Part shown: piece by piece, positions 11,266-21,571 of the stretch
Layout of the letters: each line of letters starts with the position of its first letter
Numbering within the stretch: position 1 is the first letter of the stretch
From: Sweltsa coloradensis
Taxonomy: Eukaryota > Arthropoda > Insecta > Plecoptera > Chloroperlidae
DNA length: 64,000 nucleotides
Assembly (NCBI GenBank): GCA_024449915.1
Contig: JAMZAV010000164.1
Span: 186,001 to 250,000 of the forward strand
Direction of reading: 5' to 3'
Translations under genes and position numbers: made by a program
Notes under the pieces: generated by a model
Told to the model about the DNA's origin: nothing
Databases searched by the model: none
Seen by the model: only the letters and a program-made list of their open reading frames with translations

Positions 11266-12164
11266 AGTATGGAAACTCCCCTCCTGGCCTCATTAAATAA
11301 TCCTAGTCAACTTGTTGAACTACGTTCGCATTCTTCCAAAAAACAACACGAACGTAACTGTTTAATTATCGCCAAACGTTTACATAGTCGCCACATTCCT
11401 AAGTATGCAACCAAAACATTCGTTGCTTACAGAGATTGCGACAGGCGACAACCATAACACCAGGCGAATGAAACCATCCTTATGGTAAAACTAGTAACAA
11501 GGGTAAACTACCCTGTTACATGACAATATCATGCAAACCCACTCTTTTATGAATCACTTTTTCTTGACGTGTGTCACGTTTCAAGATGAAACCGAACATG
11601 CTTTCCGATTGGCATTTATAGCATTGCCCTTCATCAAGGATGTTGCAGAACTATTTTGTTGACCCTGGAGGTTAAGGGGCAGGCCCATCAATATCCGGAG
11701 GAGTTGAACATTTTGTGTAAGCCTGCCTCCAATAGTAGTGGAATAAGGTCAGAATAAACAAAGAACAATCAATCACGGTAAGCTTCGCTCCCTATTTATA
11801 TAGGCAGGCCCACATCTGTAGCAGCCCTCGCTTTATTACTTCACAGGCCGAGATTCACACAATAAATTAAATTGTAGCCAATAATGTCTCAACATTTTTG
11901 TATAGATTCGTAATATCAAATTTTATTATTGGAGATACAATAATTGAAATGCATAAAATTTAGACCTACATCTATCTTGAAAAATATATTTTCAAACTAC
12001 CGATGGCATCTAGGAGACATTAACATGGGCTTTCGAACAAGTATCAGTGGGGTCAATTTTGGAATAAATCTCTACCAAACATATTTGCAACTTGCTTTAC
12101 AGAAGGACCTGACTAGGCCTCCTACCCGTGTCACTATTAATTTGTTCAGTCCCAAATCAACATT
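11266..12164. other. Intergenic DNA downstream of the F-box gene
   Basis: This is the 3' side of the minus-strand F-box/LRR gene. On the minus strand, AATAAA-type polyadenylation signals can be read at about 11831 and 11918 (TTTATT on the plus strand), roughly 250-330 bp beyond the stop codon. Bases about 11560-11670 weakly resemble 62795-62910 (GTGTGTCACGTTT, CCGATTGG, a GACCCTGG-like patch), which may be a decayed shared retroelement end. Nothing else is supported. Confidence 0.35.
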
Positions 12165-13384
12165 TTAATCTGTGATGTACAATGGATCCTTGATCTCTAT
12201 CTGCAGCTCTGGCAGTTGAGTCTTTATTTGTGCGACGGCTCCATCTGCACGAGGAAAGATGAACAAGCTCTTCAGACCAGGTAGGTACTGTGGTATGATC
12301 AGTATACCCTCCTCAAGTGTCTTCTCTTCAAACTTTAAAAGCGTCAAATGACGTAGCTTCGAGCATCCCTTGAGTAAGCTTGTCACTCCAATCTTGGTCA
12401 ACGACTTAACATGTGGAAACTTACAAAATCGCCCAAGGGCGAGTGTCTCTAATTTCTTAAGGTGATCGCCGATAGTTGCTGCCACTATATCTGTGACGTC
12501 GACGTCGAGCATGTCAAGCGACACGAGGTTCTTCAAGCCATCAGATGAAAAGAGCCGTATCAGGGTTGTCTCGGGAAACGAGCAATTATTCCTGAGCCCC
12601 AGGTGACGCAGGGTGGGTATCGAGCTGATGGCGATAAAGTTCTCGCTGGAATCATCTACCAGATCACTTACGATGTTCAACGTCTCCAGACGGTCACACG
12701 TCTGTAGCGCGGAGAAAGCTTCACGTGACCAGTACCCATCACCTAGTCTTAACGAGCGCAGGGTTTTACAGAATCGGTTGCACAAAGCAGCTGCGATATT
12801 GTTGAATTCTCGGCTGTAGGTATAACCATAATCGTCATATATCTTTAGTTCCTCGAGATAGAAATTACTGTTAGCAAGGTGCACCATTGAATACTCCCAA
12901 TCGACTCCTCCAATTACATGAAGAGTTTTTAGGTAGGCAGTTGATTGCAAATGATTTTGTAAAACTGACGTACGTTACAGTTGCGAAGTATCAATGTTTC
13001 GATCTCAGTACAGTTTTGTACTATTTTCATCATTACCTCTGAGAAGATAACGACGTGACGTCTACCTCTTATCTCCAAGGCTAAAACACGAATCTTTTGG
13101 TTGTATTGAGAGACCACTGTTAAGATTGTCTCCATGTCATTCCAGTACACCAATCTAAGTGACTTGAGGAACGGCGCTACCTTGAGTATCTTAATGACAG
13201 TCTGCTCGCTTACCTCGCCTTCTCTGAACGTGAGCTCTCTGTATATCAACGGGTCTCCACATAGATCCTCCCAATACGTACATACCTGAGAGACTGTCTC
13301 GCACAGGAAGGCAGGGCTGAGGAAGGAAAACACGTGTAGGAGAACCTCTCGAGGGAGGCTATCGATGTTGGCTACTGAGTTCAT
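12165..13384 (-). CDS. F-box and leucine-rich-repeat protein, frame broken once
   Basis: F-box/LRR proteins are substrate-receptor subunits of SCF (Skp1-Cullin1-F-box) ubiquitin ligases. The start at 13384 gives MNSVANIDSLPREVLLHVFS, an F-box at residues about 8-50 with the LPREVLLHVFSFL core and a conserved tryptophan (CTYWEDL). Leucine-rich repeats follow: LKSLRL, IRVLAL and IETLIL in the first frame, then LKTLHV, LEELKI, LRSLRL, LETLNI, LRHLGL, LVSLDM, LETLAL, LRHLTL and LKSLFI in the second. The first frame stops at 12929, and the second is open from about 12975 to 12165. One frame change of +1/-2 type joins NCNVRQFYKIICNQL to YLKTLHVIGG. The whole would be about 405 residues with no intron. 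The ATG has A at -3. The break may be a real pseudogene lesion or an assembly indel; an intron is unlikely because the overlap is under 50 bp. The subfamily is not identified. Confidence 0.85.
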
Positions 13385-13984
13385 CTTCTTATAAAGACGA
13401 TAAGATTAGAAAGTAATAACTCGGCCTACCACCTCTTCACAATAATTACTATCAAGCTACTGCCCCATTGGTAAAATCGACACAAAATCAAATGACACAT
13501 CCATAGATACTACTATACACATCCATGGTCATTTCAATAAAACAAAAAAACTTTCCAACAGTGTTGTTGATAGCAAAGAAGTAATGGCAAAGAAAGAAAA
13601 CTAAGAAAATTCCAAAGTCGTTGAAAAAAGAGCAATCGGGCCAAAAATTTAATTGTAAAATTATTCAGTTGACTTGGTAGATTTAGATCTTATTATCTAG
13701 GTGCCCGTTAGGGCGCCGCAGCCAAGCCGCGGTGCGCTACACACTCAAGCACCTTATACACCAAGCAGAGTTGGGGTGATTTCGAGGTGTTACCCAGCCG
13801 TCGTGTAACGTGATGTGAACTTGAAAACTATCACAATCGAGGGGATTTAGGTACCTGACAACACATGCCAAATTTTATTGGGGTACGACCATTCCTTCTT
13901 GGTGAAAAAATGTCTTCAAACATGCTCAAAATCACTTTAAGGATGTTAGCTACTGCTAGCTACTGCTAGCTACTGCTAACATCT
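13385..13984. promoter_or_regulatory. Upstream region of the F-box gene
   Basis: This is the 5' side of the minus-strand F-box/LRR gene. A TTATAAAG-like box sits only about 10 bp above the ATG, too close to be a confident TATA box. A block with GC-rich words (GGGCGCCGCAGCCAAGCCGC) lies at about 13710-13740. Three copies of a 10-bp TAGCTACTGC unit lie at about 13948-13977. The promoter itself cannot be placed. Confidence 0.3.
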
Positions 13985-14210
13985 AATACGTCGGCCCGCG
14001 ATTCTGACCAGACGGGTGGGGCTACAATGTTCATATTTTACATGGACATTAAGGTTATAGAATGATAGTCTCTTTTGAAAAAAAAAGTTGAAAAAGTTTG
14101 TTGGAAGGCTTCCAAATAAAGGTTTTAAAATAAGCACGGCATATAATCAACAAGTAACCATAGTTACTTGACACTTGTTGACGGTATAAGCAGAGTTAGG
14201 CGGGAAAGTG
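13985..14210 (-). mobile_element. Family A Helentron-like internal fragment
   Basis: The segment matches the reverse complement of the family A body: GATTCTGACCAGACGGGTGG, GGCTACAATGTTCATA, ACATGGACATTAAGGTTAT, AAAGTTGAAAAAGTT, AATAAAGGTTTTAA. It lacks both termini. It carries the GGAAGGCTTCC palindrome also seen at about 1420, tying it to the composite repeat at 773-1470. Confidence 0.7.
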
Positions 14211-14861
14211 CGATACGTAAACAAATGGCGGACATTTAAAAATTTTCTTCTTTGTGTGGAACGAGAAAAGGTGTCATTATACTCTCATAAAACAAATCAG
14301 AAACCGTCCCTGGCCTAGGCCCAGATGTAGAAAATTATTTATAATACAACAGTGTAGGTCTAAAGTTCCATTTGGCTATAGGACTAGTAAAATTCATACT
14401 TACATTACATGTTTGACAAGCCTAGCCAACCCTATGCCAGCACAACATTGTTTTGATATGAACTTGCTCAACTGTTTGTTTACATAATTGCAACAATCAA
14501 ATCATTTCATGCAACTTGTCTTTCGATTGGCCTGCGTTTATGAAGGCACTGCCATCTAGAATAAATATAGAACTTTTTCGAGCTCTTTGCTATACGCAAA
14601 TCTTTTTAAAGTGTTTGGATTTCGTGATACTCTTTCAACCCTACTATAGGGGTTTAATATCAATGCTTTCAACTCACAACCCATGACGTTTTCCACGATA
14701 CCGTTCAAGAATACCAATTCCTTCGAAAACGAAAACGACTTCGTTTTCAAATTGCGTTTTCAACTCATCTCCCACGAACTCAAGAATTGGGTTCCAGTCC
14801 TTATACCGTCGTTATACCATGGTTATACCACCTATACCCAGGATGTACATGAATCCGGGTC
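14211..14861. other. Unassigned segment inside the second composite repeat
   Basis: This 650-bp stretch separates two parts that are adjacent in the copy at 1191-1470, so it is either an insertion here or a deletion there. It holds the palindromic word GAAAACGAAAACGACTTCGTTTTC at about 14726-14749. No supported gene is present. Confidence 0.4.
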
Positions 14862-14971
14862 TAGATATTTTACATCCTATATTGTTACTGCTAATACCAT
14901 AGAATTTAAATCAACTTTGATAAAAATATTATATTTTAGCAAATAATTTTGTAATGGAACTTGAAAAAGTA

Positions 14972-15350
14972 ATGAGATCACACACATAACAAAAACTTGT
15001 AGAAATACAGCCAAACCTTACACACTCAAAAGGAATGAGATCTAAAAAAAGGGCCAAGCTCATCTACCCTTCCACATAAACGTACAGTGTCCCATAACAG
15101 CATCCTCGAAAAGCTTGGCAAAATAGAATTTGCATGTTTACGTTTAAATTAATTACAAAAAAAGAACTTTGATAAACTATTACGTTAAATTAATAATCGC
15201 AAATTCTATTTTGAAAAGCTTTTCGAGGATGCTGTTATGGGACACTGTACGTTTATGTGGAAGGGTAGATGAGCTTGGCCCTTTTTTTAGATCTCATTCC
15301 TTTTGAGTGTGTAAGGTTTGGCTGTATTTCTACAAGTTTTTGTTATGTGT
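14972..15350. mobile_element. Foldback MITE, copy 2
   Basis: It has the same structure as 773-1190, with arms beginning CACACACATAACAAAAACTT and a central AT-rich loop near 15140-15195. The DNA on its left (14862-14980) matches the right flank of copy 1 in inverted orientation. The right tip is cut after GTTATGTGT, where the TA-flanked foldback element at 15353 is inserted. Confidence 0.85.
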
Positions 15351-15352
15351 TA

Positions 15353-17826
15353 GTGGGGTTCCTAAGCCAACAATATTGCAAATAGTGATACTAGCATGAA
15401 AATTTGCATACTTACTAATTTGACTATAGGGAATTCAATAATTGATGGCTCCACGATGGAGTCTTATTATTTAACTATTAATTAATTAATTATAATTAAT
15501 TAGATGATTTTATGATACGAATTTCAAAGTGTCAATAAATTAGTCATGTTTGGTATTAATCAAAAGCCTTTTTCACCTTTATAAAGAAAAAAAAATACAT
15601 TGAAAAAATATATTGTAATACTTATGATATAGTTAAATATGTTGATTTTGCTGATTTTTTAGTTTTTGAACCAAAAGATCATCGTTTAAGTAAAATTTCT
15701 TCTAACCAATGATATCACAGTGTTCACAAAAGAGCTGGTAACTATAATTAATATATATTTTTTTAATTTTCAATAATAGTAATTACAATATATTTAATAC
15801 AAATTACAATATGGCGTAAAGATGTCTAACTATGGTACAAAATATGATAATAACTTAAAAAATTTAGCAATCTTTAAGCTTTTGTTATGAAAAATTCGAA
15901 AATAATCGGCTCCACGCCGAGTGTTTAGTATTTAAATATTAATTGATTAATCAACATATATTAGTTAATTTAGTCCAAAAATTTTAAAGTGAAGATAAAT
16001 TTGTAGTGTTTGGTATCAATTGAAAGCAATTTACACCCACATTAAGAAAAAAAATACGTTGAAAAAATGTATTGAAATATAATATGTATGTTATAGTTAA
16101 ATATGTGGATTTTGTGATTTTTTTAGTTTTTGAACCAAAAGATCAAATTTAAAGTAAAATTTCTTCTAACCAATGATAACGCAGTGTTCACAAATAAACT
16201 GGTAACTATAATTTATATATATTTTTTTAATTTTCAATAATAGTAATTACAATATAAATTACACAAATTAACAAATTTTCTTAAATTGAAAAGTTACAGA
16301 AACATATTGTGTGACGTATCAAAATGCATAATTTGACTTGTTTATATCAAGCTCAAAGATTTTGTAATAAGAATTTCGAAAATCACTGGGTCCAGGCTGA
16401 GTTTTGAGTATTTAACTATGAATTGATTAATTAAATTAATTGCTTAATTGTGTCCAAAATGTTCAAAGTAAAGATAAATTTGTCATGTATGGTATCAAAT
16501 GAAAGCATTTGTCACCAAAACTAAGAAAAAAAATACATTAAAAAAATATATTGAAACTAAATATGGTTTGTTAAATATTTTGGTTTTGTGGATTTTTAAG
16601 TTTTGGAACCAAGAGATCAACGTAAAAGTAAAATGTATTTCATCTCTTTTTCCTTAATGCTGGTGACAAATGCTTTTTTTTATACTTAACATGACAAATT
16701 TATCTTCATTTTGAAATTTTTGGACACATATTAAGTAATTAATTTAAAATTCATAGTTAAATACTCAAAACTCAGCCTGGAGCCAGTAATTTCCGAAATT
16801 CATAATACAAAATCTTTAAGATTGATAAAGATTTTGTAATGAGTCAAATGATGCATTTTGCTACGACACACAACATGTTTCTGTTACTTTTCAATGTAAG
16901 AAAATTTGTTTATTTGTGTAAAATATATTGTAATTACTATTATTGAAAATTGAAAAATGAGTAATTAATTATAGTTACCAGTTCTTTTGTGAACACTGTG
17001 TTATCATTGGTAAGAAGAAATTTTACTTAAAATTTGATCTTTTGGTTCAAAAACTAAAAAATCACAAAATCAACATATTTATAACTATAACATTACATAT
17101 TATATTTCAATATATTTTTTCAACGTATTTTTTTTTCTTAATATTGGTGAAGAATGCTTTCAATTGATACCAAACACTACAAATTTATCTTCACTTTGAA
17201 ATTTTTGGACTAAATTAACTAATTTATGTTGAGTAATCAATTGATATTTAAATACTAAACACTCGGCGTGGAGCCAATTATTTTCAAATTTCTCATAACA
17301 AAAGCATTAAGATTGCTTAATTTTTAAGTTGATACACATTTTGTACCATAGTTAGACATCTTTACGCCATATTGTAATTTGTATTAAATATATTGTAATT
17401 ACTATTATTGAAAATTAAAATGATAAATAATTATAGTTACCAGCTCTTTTGTGAACACTGTGATATCATTGGTTAGAAGAAATTTTACTTTAACGTTGAT
17501 CTTTTGGTTCAAAAACAAAAAAATCAGCAAAATCAACATATTTCACTAGGTATATCATAATATATATATTTCAATATATTTTTTCAATGTATTTTTTTTC
17601 TTTATATATGTAAAAAATGCTATTGATTTATACCAAACATGACTAATCTATTGACACTTTGAAATTCGTATCATAAAATTAACTAATTTAATTTTAATTA
17701 ATAGTTAAATAATAAGACTCCATCTTGGAGCCATCAATTTTTGAATTCACTATAGTCAAATTAGTAAGTATGCAAATTTTCATGCTAGTATCACTATTTG
17801 CAATAGTGTTGGCTTAGGAACCGCAC
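15353..17826. mobile_element. 2.5-kb foldback element made of tandem units
   Basis: The termini are TA|GTGGGGTTCCTAAGCCAACA on the left and the inverted TGTTGGCTTAGGAACCGCAC|TA on the right. The arms are about 1.15 kb, meet near 16590, and stay alignable throughout. Each arm holds three diverged units about 465-480 bp apart, marked by (G)GCTCCA(C/G)G...GAGT at 15445, 15908 and 16387 and mirrored at 16770, 17260 and 17720. The flanking TA dinucleotides suggest a Tc1/mariner-type target. No transposase is present. Transcription through it would yield a long hairpin RNA. Confidence 0.85.
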
Positions 17827-17985
17827 TATTAGGCGCATCACTCTTATTAACGCCCGTGCCACACGGCTGAGACAATCCTTAAGCAAAATTATCTATTCCT
17901 AGATTCCTTGTCTATTGTTTGCCGAATCGGCGCGCGCTGACCAACAAGAAAATTCCTGTCTTAATAAACACAATTTTTATTACTA

Positions 17986-18667
17986 CTAGGAAGCTTCGCA
18001 AACGCTTTTTCAGGCGCGTTGTTGGATGAGCGTAATTGGTGCATTGAGCTGCCATGTGTTATGCGGATTAAATTTTAAAAAATCGTAATTTAAAAAAAGA
18101 AAAAGATCGTAAAATTGTAATTTTCGTAAGAAATAATTATTCGATTGCGCTCAAATCTAACACGAATATATTAATTCATAAAATTAAGGTTCTGTGAAAA
18201 AATCATTACAATAGGACAAAGCATGTAGGTGTTATAAGTCAAAGAACTGGTTTAAAAAAGAAAAAACCCGTAAAATTTCGATATTCATGACAAATAATTT
18301 TTCGATTGCGCTCAAATTTCACACGAATATCTTTATTCATAAAATTAAGGTTCTGTGAAAAAATCATTAAAATCGGATAAATCATGTAGGTGTTATAAGT
18401 CGAAGAAATTTTTTAAAAATCGAAAAAAATCGTAAAATTGCGATTTTCATAAAAAATAATTTTCCGATTGCGTTTAAAAACGTGGCAGTTCTAAGTTCAG
18501 AGATTTCGAAGGCCTCCAGAAAATTTCATCACATTTGGAGTATCGGTTTAGCCGGGATTGTGCTGACAAACACACAAAAATACAGAAAAAAAAGGAAAAA
18601 AACATTCAGGAATTTTCTCTCCAGTGTAGTGAAATGGAATCTTCGCTTCGCTCGCTACGCTCATCCA
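17986..18667 (-). mobile_element. Helentron-like family A, subfamily A2, complete copy
   Basis: The left (3') edge is CTAGGAAGCTTCGCAAACGC, a variant hairpin, then GTTGTTGGATGAGCGTAATT. The right (5') edge is CTTCGCTTCGCTCGCTACGC followed by TCATCCA. GGATGAGCGTA and TACGCTCATCC form the asymmetric inverted repeat. Flanking bases are A on both sides. The A2 body differs from A1 (GCATTGAGCTGCCATGTG, then imperfect repeats of about 165 bp containing AAGGTTCTGTGAAAAAATCA). No coding capacity. Confidence 0.8.
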
Positions 18668-18850
18668 ATTATGAAATTATATCATATGCGATAAGCAACT
18701 CACACGTTGCAAAATGTTTTTATTCGAATCTCTACGAACAAAATTAGAATTTCACATCAAATAGGATGATGGAAGTTGAAATGATGATTTTGGTCCTAGA
18801 GCTTCGATTAAAAACATTTTGCAATATGTAAGAGTTGCTGATCTCATATA

Positions 18851-19370
18851 CTAGGAAAACGCTTAAGTCCCGCCTCGTTGTTGGATGAGCGTAATTGGTG
18901 CATTGAGCTGCCATGTGTAATGCGGATTTTCTGTTGTTCTGTGAAAAAACAATTGCTAAGTTGAAGATTTTTTAAAAATTAAATTAAATTAAAATAAAAT
19001 AAACTTAAATTTTAAAGTTTTTTATTAATTGTAATTTTAAAAAAGGAAAAAATCGTAATATTGAAATTTTCAAAAGAAGTAATTATTCGATTGCGCACAA
19101 ATTTTACACGAATATATAAATTCATAAAATTAAGATTCTGTGAAAAAATCATTACAATGGGATAAAGCATGTAGGTGTTATAAGCCGAAGAAATTTTAAA
19201 AAATCGAAAAAAGTCGTAAAATTGTGATTTTCTTAAAAAACAGTTTTTTGATAACGCTCAAATTTCCCATGAATACATCAATTCATAAAATTAAGGTTCT
19301 GTGAAAAAATCATTACAATCGGACAAAGCATGTCGGTGTTGTAAGCCGAAGAAATTTAAAAAAATCGAAC
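18851..19370 (-). mobile_element. Helentron-like A2 copy, 5' end missing
   Basis: The left 3' terminus CTAGGAAAACGCTTAAGTCC and the GTTGTTGGATGAGCGTAATT block are intact, and two of the body repeats follow. The sequence diverges after TTAAAAAAATCGAACC near 19370. The poly-A tract, CTTCGCTTCGCTCG motif and TCATCCA end are absent. A SINE tail fragment follows directly. Confidence 0.75.
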
Positions 19371-19394
19371 CTACAAGAAATAATAAATTGAAAA

Positions 19395-19495
19395 ATAGGC
19401 TTCCAATGTTTAGAAATTATTTTAACGACAATAATCAGTTTCTATAACTGAATAGGATAGACGTTAAATAAATAAATAAATAAATAAATAAAAAA
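19395..19495 (+). repeat. SINE 3'-tail fragment
   Basis: The sequence CAGTTTCTATAACTGAATAG then GATAGACGTTAAATAAATAA corresponds to the SINE 3' end at about 43723-43760 (CAGTTATATAACTGAGTGGG, TAGACTCTAAATAAA), followed by (AAAT)n. The head and body are missing. Confidence 0.6.
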
Positions 19496-19531
19496 AGAAG
19501 AAAAATTTAAAGGGCGCTTTAGCCAACTAGA

Positions 19532-19808
19532 CTTGGGAAACGCCAAAGTCGTTGTTAGACGAGTGAGCGAGTCATGTGGTGAGTACCCGGGAACATTTGA
19601 ATTTAAGTTTGATAATTATATTCGTATAAATAATAGTTTTTAAAAGTTTAGTTGGTATAACGGGCGCGTCAACTGTAAGGACATAATGCGCCTCTCTAAC
19701 CTATGATAGGCTAGGTAGGCCTAAGGTAGGGGGAAGAAAAGTAATGTAAACGGGTACTCAACACATGGCTCACTCACTCGTTTAACAACGACTTTGGCGT
19801 TTCCCTAG
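19532..19808. mobile_element. Helentron-like family B, head-to-head pair
   Basis: Both ends are 3'-type. The left is TTGGGAAACGCCAAAGTCGT followed by TGTTAGACGAGTGAG. The right is its inverse, ending GACTTTGGCGTTTCCCTAG|T. GAGTACCCGGGAACA on the left and CGGGTACTCAACACATGGCT on the right mirror each other. Two short elements appear fused at their 5' parts. The left tip reads CTAGACTTGGG where CTAGGG is expected. Confidence 0.7.
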
Positions 19809-20986
19809 TGGTATTGATTATAAGCGTGATTTCGTGCGAAATTCTAAAGAAATATTTTTACTAATAATCACCCAATGATGTGCGATGTTTTGTAATATCC
19901 AGCTTGTGTTTAAAACAAATAGGATGGTTTTACGTAAAAAAATACATTTTGAACAAGATGCTACAAGGAGGGCCACTTGCGTTAGTAACACTTGCATGCA
20001 CCACTACCCAGAGGAATCAAGGGAGGTCAAGGCAAGGTGGGTTTATTGTGCTATGGTTGTGGAAAGGGAATTGGGGTATTCCCTTTCCGGGATAATCTAC
20101 ATAGTGTAATCTAGGGTTAGATGTTCAGAAACTCCTTAGAAAGATCAACACAAGAAAGTTGTAAAGAGATTATCAAACTTCATGATAAACGCGATGTACA
20201 CATCTGTGAAATGGTGTTTTGTTGTTTGTGTGTACAAACCCATTTTATCCCAACAAAGATTCAGAAGTACTTTTCAGGAAACGTGACGTGCCAGATACTC
20301 TTATTCAATGGTTAATCAGTTTAATACCAGCGTGGAGAATCCAATACTAAAGGTTTGTCAATGTTTTACAAAGTCAAAAGCGAATGTTTGGCTTGATAGT
20401 ATCATTGAGAATGATTACACATTTCCTATTCACTACTCTGGATCCAGGTGTACGCCTTTAGTGGGTCAATTTATTAAAACACATTTAGAAACGTTCATAG
20501 AAGCTATTTTATATTCGACTGGCGTCAAAGGAGAAATAATTGTCTGTAGTTTGATTCACTATCTTTCATTTCTCATAGCATTCGAAGAATTAATATTACA
20601 GCCTATACATTTTTTTGTGATTTTCACCTTTTCACTACAGATCCAGACACTACATACAATTCACTATTTATTAATTATCTTAGTTTTAATTAATAAATGT
20701 AAATCGTATGTAGAGACCTTGAATTAATTTTACGTCATCGGTAATGAATAATTTTATTTACTGTATTCTTCACATAAAAAAATTAAATGAAATAAATTCA
20801 AATAACTACATTTTTTATGACGGAGGACCCTACTGAGAGTGATATTTTTTAGAGTTTTAGGGAATCTAGAAAGTGGGGCAAATAGGTTCAAACTTCGGTC
20901 GCAATGAATTACGTTTTTTCTGGATCGTATTAAGACAGTTGTTTGAGGTCGTGCCAACTTTATTACAATGTCAAATGTCAATTTAA
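19809..20986. other. Intergenic DNA, one unrecognised 139-codon open frame
   Basis: The plus-strand frame at 20308-20727 is the longest here. Its translation has a hydrophobic C-terminal half (FFVIFTFSLQ, LLIILVLINK) but no family I recognise, and AT-rich DNA easily gives such frames. I do not call it a gene. No RNA or repeat boundary was found. Confidence 0.3.
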
Positions 20987-21571
20987 CTAGGAAAACGCTT
21001 AAGTCCCGTCGCGTTGTTGGATGAGCATAATTGGTGAATTGAGCTGCCATGTGTTTTGCGGATTTTCTGTTGTTCTGTGAAAAAATCAGAACTTTGTTGA
21101 AATTTTTTTTAAATTAAATCAAATTAAATAAAAAATTAACTTTTTTTTTAATTAATCGTAATTTTAAGAAAGGAAAAATCGTAATATTGAAATTTTCATA
21201 AGAAATAATTATTCGATTACGCACAAATTTTACACGAATATATTAATTCTTAAAATTAAGGTTCTGTGAAAAAATCATTACAATCGGATAAAGCATGTAG
21301 GAGTTACAAGTCGAAGAAATTTTTTAAAAATCGAAAAAAATCGTAAAATTGCGATTTTCATGAGAAATAATTTTTCGATTGCGCTCAAAAACGTGGCAGT
21401 TCTTAGTTCAGAGATTTCAAAGGCCTCCATAAAATTTCATCGCAATCGGAGTATCGGTTTAGCCGGAATCGTGTTAACAGACAGACAAAAAAACAGAAAA
21501 AAAAAACATTCCGGATTTTTTTTTCCAGTGTAGTGAAATGGAATCTTCGCTTCGCTCGCTACGCTCATCCA
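20987..21571 (-). mobile_element. Helentron-like A2, complete copy
   Basis: The left 3' edge is CTAGGAAAACGCTTAAGTCC, with GTTGTTGGATGAGCATAATT inside. The right 5' edge is CTTCGCTTCGCTCGCTACGC then TCATCCA, flanked by A. It has one fewer internal repeat than 17986-18667. The poly-A tract is short (about 21485-21510). Confidence 0.8.

Noticed and set aside
13940..13980. Three 10-bp units as a CRISPR-like array
   Set aside because: The units are contiguous with no spacers; it is a mini-tandem repeat in a eukaryotic setting.
20308..20727. 139-codon plus-strand open frame as a gene
   Set aside because: No recognisable domain, strong AT bias, and no splice or promoter context; chance frames of this size occur in AT-rich intergenic DNA.
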